From the NCBI GenBank assembly GCA_013153635.1, contig JAADDZ010000024.1, forward strand, positions 1 to 64,000: 64,000 bases of DNA, written 5' to 3'. This document shows positions 1 through 8,952 of this stretch, piece by piece (within the stretch, counting starts at the first letter, position 1; the number at the start of each line of letters is the position of its first letter). Below the pieces are notes generated by a model. That model worked only from the letters and a program-made list of their open reading frames with translations. It had not been told where the DNA came from and ran no database searches. Position numbers and translations under genes: made by a program. Source of the stretch: Aquificota bacterium. GTDB taxonomy: Bacteria; Aquificota; Aquificia; Aquificales; Hydrogenothermaceae.

Positions 1-916
1 GGGGATTCACAAATTCTTTGTCTATTTCTAAAAAGGAAGTTATTTTCTCTAGATTAGATTCATAATCTTTTGCTAAATCTTCTATTTTTATTTCTAAGTA
101 TTTATAATTTTGAAGATTAATTTTCTTTTTAAGATAAAAAAACTTTTTGTAAAGTTGTTTCATTGTTAAACACAACTTTTCTAAATTTTTACTCATCCAG
201 AATTGATTCTTCATAGAAAAAATAACCCCTCTTGGGTCTCTCTTTATGTGTATGAAGAAAGCATCAGGATATAATTCGTATATAAAATCCAAGTGAAGTA
301 AATTAGATGGAGTTTTTTCACACCATATGCTTTTTCCATGTTCATAAGTAACTTTGAAAAAAAGGTTATCTATAAAGTCTGCACATAATTTAATGAGTTC
401 TTCTCTATTTTCAAAAAATTTACCTTCTTTTATTTTTCTGTGAGGCCAAAGATGTTTTCTTTCCAATTTTAATATTCTTATGAAGATTTTGGATATTTTG
501 GATTTGTCTAAAAATCTAAAGATGGGAGAGAGTTGGTAAGATAAACAATTAGTCTTTATCGGATAATCAGAGCCATAAAATTCGGCAATAACTAATTTTG
601 ATAAAAATGCCGTTAATTGATTATAATAAAAATCCTTTCCAAACATTTTTTCAAAATTAAAGCCTATATAAGGTGGGTATGAAGCTTTTGTTAAATATTC
701 TTTCATTAATTTTTCAAATCTATATAGAGACTCCCTAGCTTGAGGTATTGAGTATTGGTAAGTTAAAGTATCTACCAAGTTCAATATACCATCAGGGTCT
801 ATAATAAATCGCATTTCTAAAGGAAACGCATATATTTCTTTATGTGTTCTTAGTAAATCATAGAGGATAGTTGTTCCACTCCTTCCTGTCCCACCTATAA
901 AAATTCTTTTTTTCAT
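1..916 (-). CDS. Sulfotransferase family protein (3' end cut by window edge)
   Basis: An open frame of 305 codons reads from an ATG at 916 to the window edge without a stop, so the C-terminus is missing. The N-terminus carries GGTGRSGTTI (about residues 8-17), the P-loop that binds the 5'-phosphosulfate part of PAPS. Near residue 225 it has FFIHIKRDPRGVIFSM, the usual 3'-phosphate-binding segment. No signal peptide or membrane segment is seen, so a cytoplasmic enzyme that sulfates a sugar, lipid intermediate or protein is likely. The ATG overlaps the stop of the upstream flippase gene (ATGA), so it is the next cistron of the polysaccharide operon. Family assignment is solid; the acceptor is unknown. 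Confidence 0.85.
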   Translation of the reverse strand, partial: MKKRIFIGGTGRSGTTILYDLLRTHKEIYAFPLEMRFIIDPDGILNLVDTLTYQYSIPQARESLYRFEKLMKEYLTKASYPPYIGFNFEKMFGKDFYYNQLTAFLSKLVIAEFYGSDYPIKTNCLSYQLSPIFRFLDKSKISKIFIRILKLERKHLWPHRKIKEGKFFENREELIKLCADFIDNLFFKVTYEHGKSIWCEKTPSNLLHLDFIYELYPDAFFIHIKRDPRGVIFSMKNQFWMSKNLEKLCLTMKQLYKKFFYLKKKINLQNYKYLEIKIEDLAKDYESNLEKITSFLEIDKEFVNP

Positions 917-2172
917 TTGCTTAGAACCTTTGAATAAAATTTTATTGAAATAAAAAATATTGTTAAAAGATATAACACATAATTTGTAAAAAAGGCAATG
1001 GTTATTCCTTTTAAACTAAAAATGTTGATAAATATCACTCCAAATATAATAAAAGTAAAAGAAAATACTATTTGAACAATAATAAGAGGCATTATGATAG
1101 CTTTTGATAATAATAAAAAACTAATCAACCAACTTGCTATTTTTATAACGTCTCCCATAAGTTGAAAAAAGAAAAGTTCAGACATTGGCATAAATTCTTC
1201 TGTAAAGATGATTCTTATTAATATATCTCTAGAAAGATATATTAAAATTGCAAGAAAGATAACTATTGGCATAATTAATTTATAGCCATAAATTATCTCT
1301 TTTTTTAATTCAGTTTTATCTTTTATACTAGATAACTTAGGAAGGTAATAAATACTAAGCGTTGTTGTAATTAACATTAAATAAGTTTCACTTATTCTCC
1401 AAACTCCTTGCCAATAACCAGCAGAATCCCAACCTAAGTTATTTCCGATATAATTTCTTAAGAAGATTAAACTTCCTGTACTAGTAACTGTAGTGGTTAC
1501 CGTCATAGCTGAAAATTTTAGAAGGTTTTTTATAATTTTTTTATCTAAACCGTTAATAAACATAGATAATTTAAACCAGTTTGCTTTTAAAATAAAAAGA
1601 AGAGTTACAAAAAATACTATAGATTGGGATATTATTCCTGCAATCAACGCTCCCTTTATTCTAAGGGTAATTACAAGGGATACTGATACTATTAGTGCTA
1701 TGATAGAACTTATGATATTTATTATTGTTAATTTTTTTATTTCTCCTTGTCCATTTAGTATGGCGAGAAAAATTACATTTAAAACAAAAAATATTACAGA
1801 AATTGAGAACAGAATAAATACAAAGTAGAATTCTGTTGAGCCTAATAATTTTAAAGATAGGTATTTAGAAAATATGGCAACAGTTATAGCTACTAAAAAA
1901 GTTAATATAAGAGCAAGTTTAAGTGCATTACTCCATATTTTCTTTTTTTCTTGCTCATTTTCTCTAAATTCTGCCGTATATTTTACAATTCCTGTTCCTA
2001 TTCCTCCTGTAGCTACTAAACTGGTCATTCTAACAAAATTTTGGACTTGAGCAACAAGAGCTAACCCTGAAGGACCTATTATTACAGATACGATTTTAAC
2101 AGTGATAAACCCAGTAACGACTTTTATTATTGTAGAAATGGCTGATAATATAGATGTTCTTATTAATGTCAT
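913..2172 (-). CDS. wzxE: WzxE-like polysaccharide flippase (MOP superfamily)
   Basis: This 419-residue, very hydrophobic protein has about 12 predicted membrane helices and no signal peptide, as expected for a lipid-linked oligosaccharide flippase. The segment GWDSAGYWQGVWRISETYL (about residues 254-272) closely resembles the same region of E. coli WzxE as I remember it (SWDEVGIWQGVSSISDAYL). The N-terminal GPSGLALVAQVQNF also fits the family. It would move undecaprenyl-diphosphate-linked repeat units across the inner membrane. It lies one base after the aminotransferase gene and overlaps the sulfotransferase start, consistent with one transcript. Substrate specificity cannot be read from sequence. 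Confidence 0.88.
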   Translation of the reverse strand: MTLIRTSILSAISTIIKVVTGFITVKIVSVIIGPSGLALVAQVQNFVRMTSLVATGGIGTGIVKYTAEFRENEQEKKKIWSNALKLALILTFLVAITVAIFSKYLSLKLLGSTEFYFVFILFSISVIFFVLNVIFLAILNGQGEIKKLTIINIISSIIALIVSVSLVITLRIKGALIAGIISQSIVFFVTLLFILKANWFKLSMFINGLDKKIIKNLLKFSAMTVTTTVTSTGSLIFLRNYIGNNLGWDSAGYWQGVWRISETYLMLITTTLSIYYLPKLSSIKDKTELKKEIIYGYKLIMPIVIFLAILIYLSRDILIRIIFTEEFMPMSELFFFQLMGDVIKIASWLISFLLLSKAIIMPLIIVQIVFSFTFIIFGVIFINIFSLKGITIAFFTNYVLYLLTIFFISIKFYSKVLSK

Positions 2173-2173
2173 T

Positions 2174-3280
2174 TTAAAAACTATTTACCATTTTTGATAT
2201 ATATTCTATATTTTCTGTTTTAAGGGTTTTGTATATAGGCAAGCTTAATATTTCCTTACAAATACTTTCTGTAATTGGGAAGGATAAATTATTCCATTTT
2301 TTGTAAGCCTTTTGTTTATGCGGTGGGATAGGATAGTGGATTAATGTTTGAATTCCTTTTTGTGATAGATATTCTTGTAGTTTATCTCTTTCTTTTGTTC
2401 TAATGACAAATAGATGCCACACGCTATCAGTTAATATCTTCGGTAAGATTATCTTTTTATTCTGTATATTCTCTAAATAAAATTTGGCAATTTCTTTTCT
2501 TTTTTTATTTTCTTTATCTAAATATTTTAGTTTTACTCTTAAGATAGCCGCTTGTATTTCATCAAGACGGGAGTTTATACCTTTGTAGTTATGCTCATAT
2601 TTTTTATGGCTTCCGTAGTTTCTTAAAGCCTCCACAACTTGTGCTAATTCTTTGTCGTTTGTAGTCACAGCTCCTCCATCTCCTAATGCTCCTAAATTTT
2701 TACCGGGATAAAAGCTAAAACCACTTGCATCTCCTAAATTGCCTGCTTTTTTATCCTGATAAAAAGCTCCATGGGCTTGTGCCGAGTCTTCTATGATTTT
2801 CAAGTTATATTTTTTGGCTATCTCCCATATTTTATCCATTTCACAGGTTTGACCGTATAAGTGAACAACCATTATAGCTTTTGTTTTGGAAGTTATTTTT
2901 TCTTCTATGTTTTCAGGATTTATAAGATAAGTGTCTAACTTTGGTTCAACAAGAATAGGTTTTAAGTTTTCTTCTGTTATTGCTAAAATAGATGCAATAT
3001 AAGTATTAGCAGGGACTATTATTTCATCACCTTCTTCAAATATTCCTAATTCTTTATATCCTCTAATTATAAGCCTTAAAGCATCTAAACCACTTCCTAC
3101 ACCTATGGCATATTTAGCTCCACAATAGTTAGCAAACTCTTTTTCAAACTTTTCTACTTCCTCTCCTAAAATGTACCACCCAGAATTTATTACTTTATTA
3201 ACTGCTTCTTTTATTTCTTCTTCGTATATACTATTTACACTTTTTAAATCTAAAAATTTAATAAAAATTTCGTTAGACAT
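2174..3280 (-). CDS. fdtB: DegT/DnrJ/EryC1 sugar aminotransferase (FdtB/QdtB type)
   Basis: A 368-residue PLP-dependent aminotransferase of the DegT/DnrJ/EryC1/StrS family. Visible motifs are EDSAQAHGA, which contributes PLP contacts, and [15 protein letters not shown] with the Schiff-base lysine at about residue 194. The C-terminal [11 protein letters not shown] and [12 protein letters not shown] segments are also typical. Together with the FdtA-type 3,4-ketoisomerase at 6173-6583, the most economical role is transamination of a dTDP-3-keto-6-deoxyhexose to dTDP-Fuc3N or dTDP-Qui3N in the cytoplasm. A downstream GNAT gene could acylate the amine. Family certain; exact sugar (galacto or gluco) not decided by sequence. 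Confidence 0.85.
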   Translation of the reverse strand: MSNEIFIKFLDLKSVNSIYEEEIKEAVNKVINSGWYILGEEVEKFEKEFANYCGAKYAIGVGSGLDALRLIIRGYKELGIFEEGDEIIVPANTYIASILAITEENLKPILVEPKLDTYLINPENIEEKITSKTKAIMVVHLYGQTCEMDKIWEIAKKYNLKIIEDSAQAHGAFYQDKKAGNLGDASGFSFYPGKNLGALGDGGAVTTNDKELAQVVEALRNYGSHKKYEHNYKGINSRLDEIQAAILRVKLKYLDKENKKRKEIAKFYLENIQNKKIILPKILTDSVWHLFVIRTKERDKLQEYLSQKGIQTLIHYPIPPHKQKAYKKWNNLSFPITESICKEILSLPIYKTLKTENIEYISKMVNSF

Positions 3281-3291
3281 TTGTAGTACCT

Positions 3292-3819
3292 TTATGTTTT
3301 TATAAATTTTTTGAATTTTTCTTTGAGCTTAGGATAATCCTCTTTTCTATACAGAAAGTAATAATTTAACTCATCTTCATCAATAAGTTTAGCTCCGTAA
3401 GATTTGTGAAACATTACAACCGTTTTATTATCTTTTCTAACATCAAATTTGACGACTTCTTTGTTTAGTATTTCAAAGATAAATTTGTAGATTAGTAATA
3501 TAGATTCTATTGCATAGAGAGGATTGTTTGAATTTATTATCCAGCTTCCCCATGTACATTCATTTTCCTTTATATTATATACTCGTATAGTTCCTAGTTT
3601 TTCACCTGTCTTTAGATTTTTTATTAGAAAATAATGTTCTTTTTGTTCTTTTTCTCTTTTTTTATATTCTTCTATCCATTTTCTTTGAGAAGATAATTTG
3701 CCATCTACTTTAGACAAAAACCTGTTTAATCTATCATCTAATCTTAATTTTAAGATAAATTCTGCATCATCAGGGGTAACATATTCAAATTTTATGTTTT
3801 TTAATGAAAGGTTTACCAA
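3292..3819 (-). CDS. GNAT-family N-acyltransferase, probably acting on the amino sugar
   Basis: This 175-residue protein has the layout of a GNAT N-acyltransferase of the RimJ/RimL-like subgroup: an N-terminal [16 protein letters not shown] strand-helix, a central [20 protein letters not shown] sheet and a C-terminal [15 protein letters not shown] segment (N..s...yeklGF-like). It sits between the aminotransferase and the acyl-activating ligase genes, so its likely job is to acylate the 3-amino group of the nucleotide sugar, with acetyl-CoA or an ACP-bound acyl group as donor. WecD is a known GNAT precedent acting on dTDP-amino sugars. The donor is inferred only from neighbours. Confidence 0.7.
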   Translation of the reverse strand: MVNLSLKNIKFEYVTPDDAEFILKLRLDDRLNRFLSKVDGKLSSQRKWIEEYKKREKEQKEHYFLIKNLKTGEKLGTIRVYNIKENECTWGSWIINSNNPLYAIESILLIYKFIFEILNKEVVKFDVRKDNKTVVMFHKSYGAKLIDEDELNYYFLYRKEDYPKLKEKFKKFIKT

Positions 3820-3821
3820 TG

Positions 3822-5162
3822 CTATTTTCTCCTAATTTTTTTAAATCTATCACCGAAGTTTACTTTGTCTACGAAGTTAATCTTCGTAGGAACTTTATAG
3901 TTATCTAATTTTTCTCTACAATGTTTTCTTATTAGTTTTTTTGCTTCTTTTTGGTCTATATCATCATTTATGATTACATCTGCAACTACCATCTGACCTG
4001 TTATTGGATTTTCTTCTCCATATACCATACAATCTAAAACTGACGGTAATTCTAATATTACTGCTTCTACTTCTGATGGAAGAACTTTTTCTCCTCCTAC
4101 ATTTATAACCTCTTTTTTTCTTCCTATTATCCTTATATAACCGTCTTTTGTTTTTTCTACTAAATCTCCAGTTTTAAACCAACCGTCTTTGGTAAAACTA
4201 TCCATAGGTGCATTTAGATACCCTAAAACTTGTGTTTTACTTTTAATCCATAACTCTCCATCTACGATTTTATATTGGATATTTTCATCTTCTATTTTCA
4301 AGAAAAGTTCATTATCTTTTTTGTTTTTTACTTTTATGGCATTTGTTTCACTTGTTCCAAATTTTTGCTGAAATTCTACATTTGGGAAAATCTCTTTTAG
4401 TTTTTTTAATAGATTTTCTGGCATTGGCTCTGCACCATAAGCTATTATCTTTAGTGAAGATAAATCATACTTATGATAAACACCGCTTATAAGTAGTAGA
4501 TTTAAAAAAGTTGGAGTTGTAGGTAAGACTTCTACTTTGTATTTTTCTATATATTTACTAACTGTTTCTGGTGTTCTATCATCTGGAATTGTTATTGTCC
4601 CACCAATGGATAAAAGTCTTAATAGTGTATCTATCCCTCCTATATGGTCAAATGTTAAAAATACTAAAGAATTGATATTTTTCTCTTTTCTGTTCTTGTA
4701 TATATCGACCATTTTGTCCAAGTTATGCAACATTGCTTTTGGTTTTCCTGTGCTACCACTTGAGAATAAAATTAAACCTGCATTTTGGGATTGTCTTAAA
4801 TTTTCTATTAGGTTATGTTTTTCTGTTTGAGGAAAGGTATCTATTTTTATATTACCATTATTTATCTTTAGAGCTTTGTCGCTGTAAGATTCCTTTAGTT
4901 TTTCTTTTATTTCGCTTTCTTTGTCTGATATTATAGGAACTATGATGTTTTTGTTCTTGTAAAGATAAAAAAATAAAGCTATATTTTCAAAGGAATAATC
5001 ACCTAATATAGCGATGACTTCCCCTTTTTTTATATCTTTCTCTAAAAGAGTTTCAAATTCCTGAATTTTGTCGTATAGGTTTTTGTATGAATACTCTTTA
5101 TTATTCCAGATGATAGCTGTTTTGTTACCGAAAGTTTTGAACTTTTCAAGTAACCAGCTCAT
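3822..5162 (-). CDS. Acyl-activating AMP-forming ligase (ANL superfamily)
   Basis: A 446-residue adenylate-forming enzyme. Motifs seen in order: LILFSSGSTGKPKAM (phosphate-binding A3 motif), LPTTPTFLNLL, YGAEPMP, GTSETNAIK, DGWFKTGDLVEKTKDGYIRI (A7) and GRKKEVINVGGEKVLPSEVE (A8 hinge). A C-terminal FKKIRRK carries the catalytic A10-type lysine. It is somewhat shorter than typical acyl-CoA synthetases of about 500 residues. The gene overlaps the FabG-like reductase by 4 bp and lies near an acyl carrier protein gene, so loading of an acyl chain onto that carrier, or onto CoA, for sugar acylation is plausible. The acyl substrate is unknown. Confidence 0.82.
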   Translation of the reverse strand: MSWLLEKFKTFGNKTAIIWNNKEYSYKNLYDKIQEFETLLEKDIKKGEVIAILGDYSFENIALFFYLYKNKNIIVPIISDKESEIKEKLKESYSDKALKINNGNIKIDTFPQTEKHNLIENLRQSQNAGLILFSSGSTGKPKAMLHNLDKMVDIYKNRKEKNINSLVFLTFDHIGGIDTLLRLLSIGGTITIPDDRTPETVSKYIEKYKVEVLPTTPTFLNLLLISGVYHKYDLSSLKIIAYGAEPMPENLLKKLKEIFPNVEFQQKFGTSETNAIKVKNKKDNELFLKIEDENIQYKIVDGELWIKSKTQVLGYLNAPMDSFTKDGWFKTGDLVEKTKDGYIRIIGRKKEVINVGGEKVLPSEVEAVILELPSVLDCMVYGEENPITGQMVVADVIINDDIDQKEAKKLIRKHCREKLDNYKVPTKINFVDKVNFGDRFKKIRRK

Positions 5163-5866
5163 TTAACAACTCCACCTAAATATACAATCTGTCCTGTTAT
5201 AAAATCACTTTTATCGTCTATGAAAAAATCAATCACATTTACAACATCTTCAAATGTTCCAAATCTCCTTATTGCTTGTCTTTCTAATAAAGCATTTATT
5301 TTTTCTTCTGGCACATTTTTAATTAGGTCTGTAGGGACAGGAGTTGGTCCTACTGCATTTACAGTTATGCCAAAGTCAGCTAATTCCCGTGCCATGATTT
5401 CTGTAAAATTTTCTATTGCGGCTTTACTCGATGCGTATATGGCTTCCCCTTCTAATCTTAGAGGTGTTGCAACTGTAGCAAAATTTACAATTCTTCCTTT
5501 CTTATGTTTCATCATAACTTTTGCTACTTCCCTTGTAAAAAGAAATGTTCCGTAAAAGTTAGTCTTAAATATGTTATCTACAGTTTTATAAGGAGTAGTA
5601 ATAATATGGTTCATAGAGGCAATACCTGCATTGTTAAGTAGTATATCTATTCTTCCAAATTTTTTCCTTACATCTCTAATCATATTAACTACTGCTTTTT
5701 CATCACTAACATCTAAAGTATAATGAGTATAATTCTTATGGTTAATACTTCCTTCTCCTCTGCTACAACCTATAACAATGTTGCCTTTATCTAAATAATA
5801 CTCTGATAAAGATTTACCTATTCCTTTCCTTGTCCCAGTTATTACAAATACCTTGTCTTTAACCAT
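5159..5866 (-). CDS. SDR-family oxidoreductase, FabG-like 3-oxoacyl reductase
   Basis: A 235-residue short-chain dehydrogenase with the Rossmann motif TGTRKGIG (residues 10-17), an NNAG motif near residue 83 and the catalytic YASSK pair near residue 150. The C-terminal DFITGQIVYLGG is typical of FabG-like proteins. It overlaps the acyl carrier protein gene by 8 bp upstream and the ligase gene by 4 bp downstream, so the three are probably translated together. Known family members reduce 3-oxoacyl-ACP to 3-hydroxyacyl-ACP. Inference: it makes the 3-hydroxyacyl group used by the neighbouring acyltransferase. A role as a sugar ketoreductase is an alternative. Confidence 0.8.
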   Translation of the reverse strand: MVKDKVFVITGTRKGIGKSLSEYYLDKGNIVIGCSRGEGSINHKNYTHYTLDVSDEKAVVNMIRDVRKKFGRIDILLNNAGIASMNHIITTPYKTVDNIFKTNFYGTFLFTREVAKVMMKHKKGRIVNFATVATPLRLEGEAIYASSKAAIENFTEIMARELADFGITVNAVGPTPVPTDLIKNVPEEKINALLERQAIRRFGTFEDVVNVIDFFIDDKSDFITGQIVYLGGVVK

Positions 5867-6161
5867 CTTTATTTTCCTCTTTTATTAGTTCTTGTATATA
5901 TAAAGATAGCGTTTTTACATCTTTAAAAGGACTTCTAAATCTGCTCATTGCTCTTTCATTAACTAATGTAATTCTATATCCTAACTCATCTTCTATTTTT
6001 TCTTCTAAATCTGTTATAAAGGTAACTAATGCCAGACTATCTAGTAAGCCACCTTCACCATAGATTTTTGTGTTTTCATCTGGATTTTCTAACTCTTTTA
6101 TATTTAATTCTTCATTTAATTCTTTTAGGCTTTCAATAATAATATTTTTTATTGATTCCAT
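5859..6161 (-). CDS. Acyl carrier protein, dedicated to the polysaccharide locus
   Basis: A 100-residue acidic protein with the phosphopantetheine-attachment motif GGLLDSLAL, serine at residue 42. Helix-rich flanking segments fit the four-helix ACP fold. It is longer than the fatty-acid AcpP (about 78 residues) and has a basic insertion (NERAMSRFRSPF) after helix II. It lies between the ketoisomerase gene and the FabG-like gene and is not next to fab genes, so it probably serves acyl modification of the surface sugar. Carrier function is well supported; the acyl group is not known. Confidence 0.82.
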   Translation of the reverse strand: MESIKNIIIESLKELNEELNIKELENPDENTKIYGEGGLLDSLALVTFITDLEEKIEDELGYRITLVNERAMSRFRSPFKDVKTLSLYIQELIKEENKDG

Positions 6162-6172
6162 ATTTTCCTCCT

Positions 6173-6583
6173 TTATTTTGCTAATTTCAAAAATTCATTA
6201 TAGTCTCTTATATAGTCTTTTTCATCATAGTATTGAGAAGCTAAAACTAGGCAAACTGCACCTGTAGAAAAGTTATCAAGTTCTCTCCATATCATTGTAG
6301 GTATGTAAAGCCCATAGTAAGACCTATTTAGGTGTACTCTTTTCCTTTCAAAACCATCGTCTAATATGACATCAAAACTTCCACTAACCGCTATGATGAG
6401 CTGTTGTAATTCTTTATGAGCATGTCCTCCTCTAGCTTCTCCACCGGGAACATCGTACAGATAGTAAACCCTTTTTATTTCAAAAGGAATATGTCTATTT
6501 CCTTCTATAAATGTTAAATTTCCCCTTTTATCATGTATTTTTGGAAGTTCAATAATTTTGCATAAGTCTAATCTTCTATTCAT
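6173..6583 (-). CDS. fdtA: FdtA/QdtA-type dTDP-6-deoxy-hexose 3,4-ketoisomerase
   Basis: A 136-residue single-domain cupin of the WxcM-like family. It shows the N-terminal LPKIHDKRGNLTFIE, the histidine motif GGHAHKELQQLI and a C-terminal SQYYDEKDYIRDY, all typical of FdtA and QdtA. These enzymes convert dTDP-4-keto-6-deoxyglucose into the 3-keto isomer (galacto or gluco), the substrate of the DegT aminotransferase at 2174-3280. It is the first gene of the sub-cluster. A TATAAT-like box on the minus strand at 6595-6600 lies just ahead of it, so it may have its own promoter. Confidence 0.88.
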   Translation of the reverse strand: MNRRLDLCKIIELPKIHDKRGNLTFIEGNRHIPFEIKRVYYLYDVPGGEARGGHAHKELQQLIIAVSGSFDVILDDGFERKRVHLNRSYYGLYIPTMIWRELDNFSTGAVCLVLASQYYDEKDYIRDYNEFLKLAK

Positions 6584-6648
6584 TTTGGGAAACCATTATA
6601 TTACACAATTTTCGATATAATCCTTTTATATTTTTGTATTACTTCATA

Positions 6649-8943
6649 TTAATACTTATATCCGTAATAGATGTCTTTTGGTTTTATATAGTTTAATACA
6701 TATGCTATGTTTTTAATTTTATATTCGTTAGCAAGTTTATCTATATTTTGGATAAAAGCCTTTTTCGAATAACCTGCTTTTAGTACCACTAAAGATACAT
6801 CTGAATCTTTCATAAGTAGTATAGTATCAGCTACTAAATCAATAGGAGGGGCATCTATAACTATATAATCATATCTTTCTTCCAAAGTATTTAAGACTTC
6901 CTTTAATTTTTGAGAAATAAAAAAATCACTTGAATTAGAGTTGACCTTACCTACAGGAATTATATCCAAGTTTTTAATATGGGTTTTTTTTATGACTTGG
7001 TCTATCGATTTTCTACCAATCAATACATCTAAAATTCCTTCAGGCTTTTGAAGCTTAAAGTATTCATGAACTTTAGGTTTTCTTATGTCTAAATCCAAAA
7101 GTATTACTTTTTTGTCTGGAGAACTTAAAATAGGAGCTAAGTTTACAGCAAGGGTTGTTTTTCCTTCATTGTCTATATTAGAAGTTATTACTATTTTCTC
7201 TCCTTTTTCTCCTTTTGGAAAGAGAACTTGCAAGTTTGCTCTTATTTTTCTAATTGCTTCGGTGAATATAGAATTTGGTTCTTTAATAGATAATATTTTT
7301 TTCTTTAATTTTCTTCTGCTAACTTTAGGTACTAAACCTACAATAGGTAAAGTAGATAATTTTTCTATGTCTTCTTTTGTTTTAACTGTATCATTTAAAA
7401 ACTCTCTTACATAGCCATAAAAAGTTCCAAGCATAAGTCCAACTAATAAGCCAATAGCTAAGATAATTGGTTTTTTAGGCTTAATAGGAGTTCTTGGTAG
7501 AATAGCTTTATCTATTATTCTATTGTTTGCTACCACTGCCGCCTTTGCCATTGATGTTTCTACTTTTTTCTCGAGTAGATAAGAGTAGATTTTTTCATTT
7601 ACTATGTATCTTCTTTTTAGATTCACAAACTCTCTTTCGTTTTCTGGAAGTTTTCTTAACAATTCATCGTATCTTTTTATTATATTAATTACCGCTTGTT
7701 TTTGATTTTGAATTTCTGCTCTCAAACTGAAGATAGCTGATTTTATACTACTTCTTATACTTTTGATTTTTTCATTGATTTTCTGTACATCTGGGTGCAT
7801 TTCTGTATATTCTGCTAGTAATTCCTTTTTTCTTTCTAAAGCTTTATTTAATCTATCTACTAAAGATATTAGTACAGGGTCATTTATTCCGTATGCTTGT
7901 GGGGAAATATTTTCTATACCGTTTTCTATAACTGTGTTATAAAGTTCATTAATAAGTCTTTCTTTTATTTCTAATTCTGCTAATTTTGTGTCAAACTGAC
8001 TTAGTTTCTGAATAGTTGTATTTATTTCAGTTTCTAAATCCATTAATCTTTTTTCTTTTTTGAAATTTTCTAGTTTAACTTCAGCATCTTTGAGATTTTT
8101 ATTTATAATTTCAAGTTGTTTATTGATAAATTTTAGTTGTTGTTCTGCAGATGAAGTTTTATTTTTAATTGTCTGTTTTATATATTCGGTAGTTAATGCA
8201 TTTACAAATTCTTGTGCCCTTAGAGGTACTGTATCTTGATAAGCAACCTTTACAAGGTATGAATCTTTTGAGGTTTTGAATACATGTAAGTTAGGTAGTA
8301 TTCTAGATATAAATGATAGTTTATCATTTATCTGAAAGCTGTATTCTCCTTTTTCTATTTTTCCTTTTTTCTCTATTTTGATTATTACATCACCAAGGTC
8401 TATATTTTCGCCAAATTTGTGTAAATTTTTGTATTCAAAATTATCTGTAATACCTAATTTTGACAGAAAATTTTCACCGTATAGGAGAACAAATGTTCTA
8501 TCATCTTTTACAATGAGTTTTATACGTTTACCAAAGATTGAATTTTTCTTTACTGCTAAAACTCTAACTTTAAATGGAGAGTTTTTGTACAGTTCTATAT
8601 ATTTTAAACCTTCTTTTTTGTAGTAGCTTACTTTGTATGGGATATGGTTTAAAGCCCTTCCTACCATATATCTTGATTTTAATAAATCCATCTCTGTATC
8701 TAAATTTACTATACTTCCTCCTGATAAAACACTAAGTAAAAGGTCTCTTGTAGGTGTTTGTTTAGTCTCCTTTATCTCTATAGTAGCATCTGTTCTATAG
8801 ATATAAGATGATGTAAATATATAAAAAAGAGCAATTGCAGTACTTACTGCTAAAATAGTTAAAAACCCTATCTTATGGTTTAGGATAGGTCTTAAAAAAT
8901 CCTTAATGCTTGTCTCCTTATAGCTTGTGTATTTTTGCTCCAT
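6649..8943 (-). CDS. wzc: Wzc-like polysaccharide co-polymerase with C-terminal BY-kinase domain
   Basis: A 764-residue inner-membrane protein. An N-terminal Wzz domain starts with a membrane helix at about 28-50. A long coiled coil follows at about 255-470, then a second helix (IILAIGLLVGLMLGTFYGYV) near 490-510. The C-terminal bacterial tyrosine kinase domain has the Walker A motif DNEGKTT near residue 595, the Walker A' VILLDLDIRKP near 616 and the Walker B YIVIDAPPI near 694. The C-terminal tail is short but tyrosine-rich (YYGYKY), as needed for autophosphorylation. It should set chain length and couple polymerisation to export with the Wza-like lipoprotein encoded just upstream. Confidence 0.9.
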   Translation of the reverse strand: MEQKYTSYKETSIKDFLRPILNHKIGFLTILAVSTAIALFYIFTSSYIYRTDATIEIKETKQTPTRDLLLSVLSGGSIVNLDTEMDLLKSRYMVGRALNHIPYKVSYYKKEGLKYIELYKNSPFKVRVLAVKKNSIFGKRIKLIVKDDRTFVLLYGENFLSKLGITDNFEYKNLHKFGENIDLGDVIIKIEKKGKIEKGEYSFQINDKLSFISRILPNLHVFKTSKDSYLVKVAYQDTVPLRAQEFVNALTTEYIKQTIKNKTSSAEQQLKFINKQLEIINKNLKDAEVKLENFKKEKRLMDLETEINTTIQKLSQFDTKLAELEIKERLINELYNTVIENGIENISPQAYGINDPVLISLVDRLNKALERKKELLAEYTEMHPDVQKINEKIKSIRSSIKSAIFSLRAEIQNQKQAVINIIKRYDELLRKLPENEREFVNLKRRYIVNEKIYSYLLEKKVETSMAKAAVVANNRIIDKAILPRTPIKPKKPIILAIGLLVGLMLGTFYGYVREFLNDTVKTKEDIEKLSTLPIVGLVPKVSRRKLKKKILSIKEPNSIFTEAIRKIRANLQVLFPKGEKGEKIVITSNIDNEGKTTLAVNLAPILSSPDKKVILLDLDIRKPKVHEYFKLQKPEGILDVLIGRKSIDQVIKKTHIKNLDIIPVGKVNSNSSDFFISQKLKEVLNTLEERYDYIVIDAPPIDLVADTILLMKDSDVSLVVLKAGYSKKAFIQNIDKLANEYKIKNIAYVLNYIKPKDIYYGYKY

Positions 8944-8952
8944 GTTAACACT

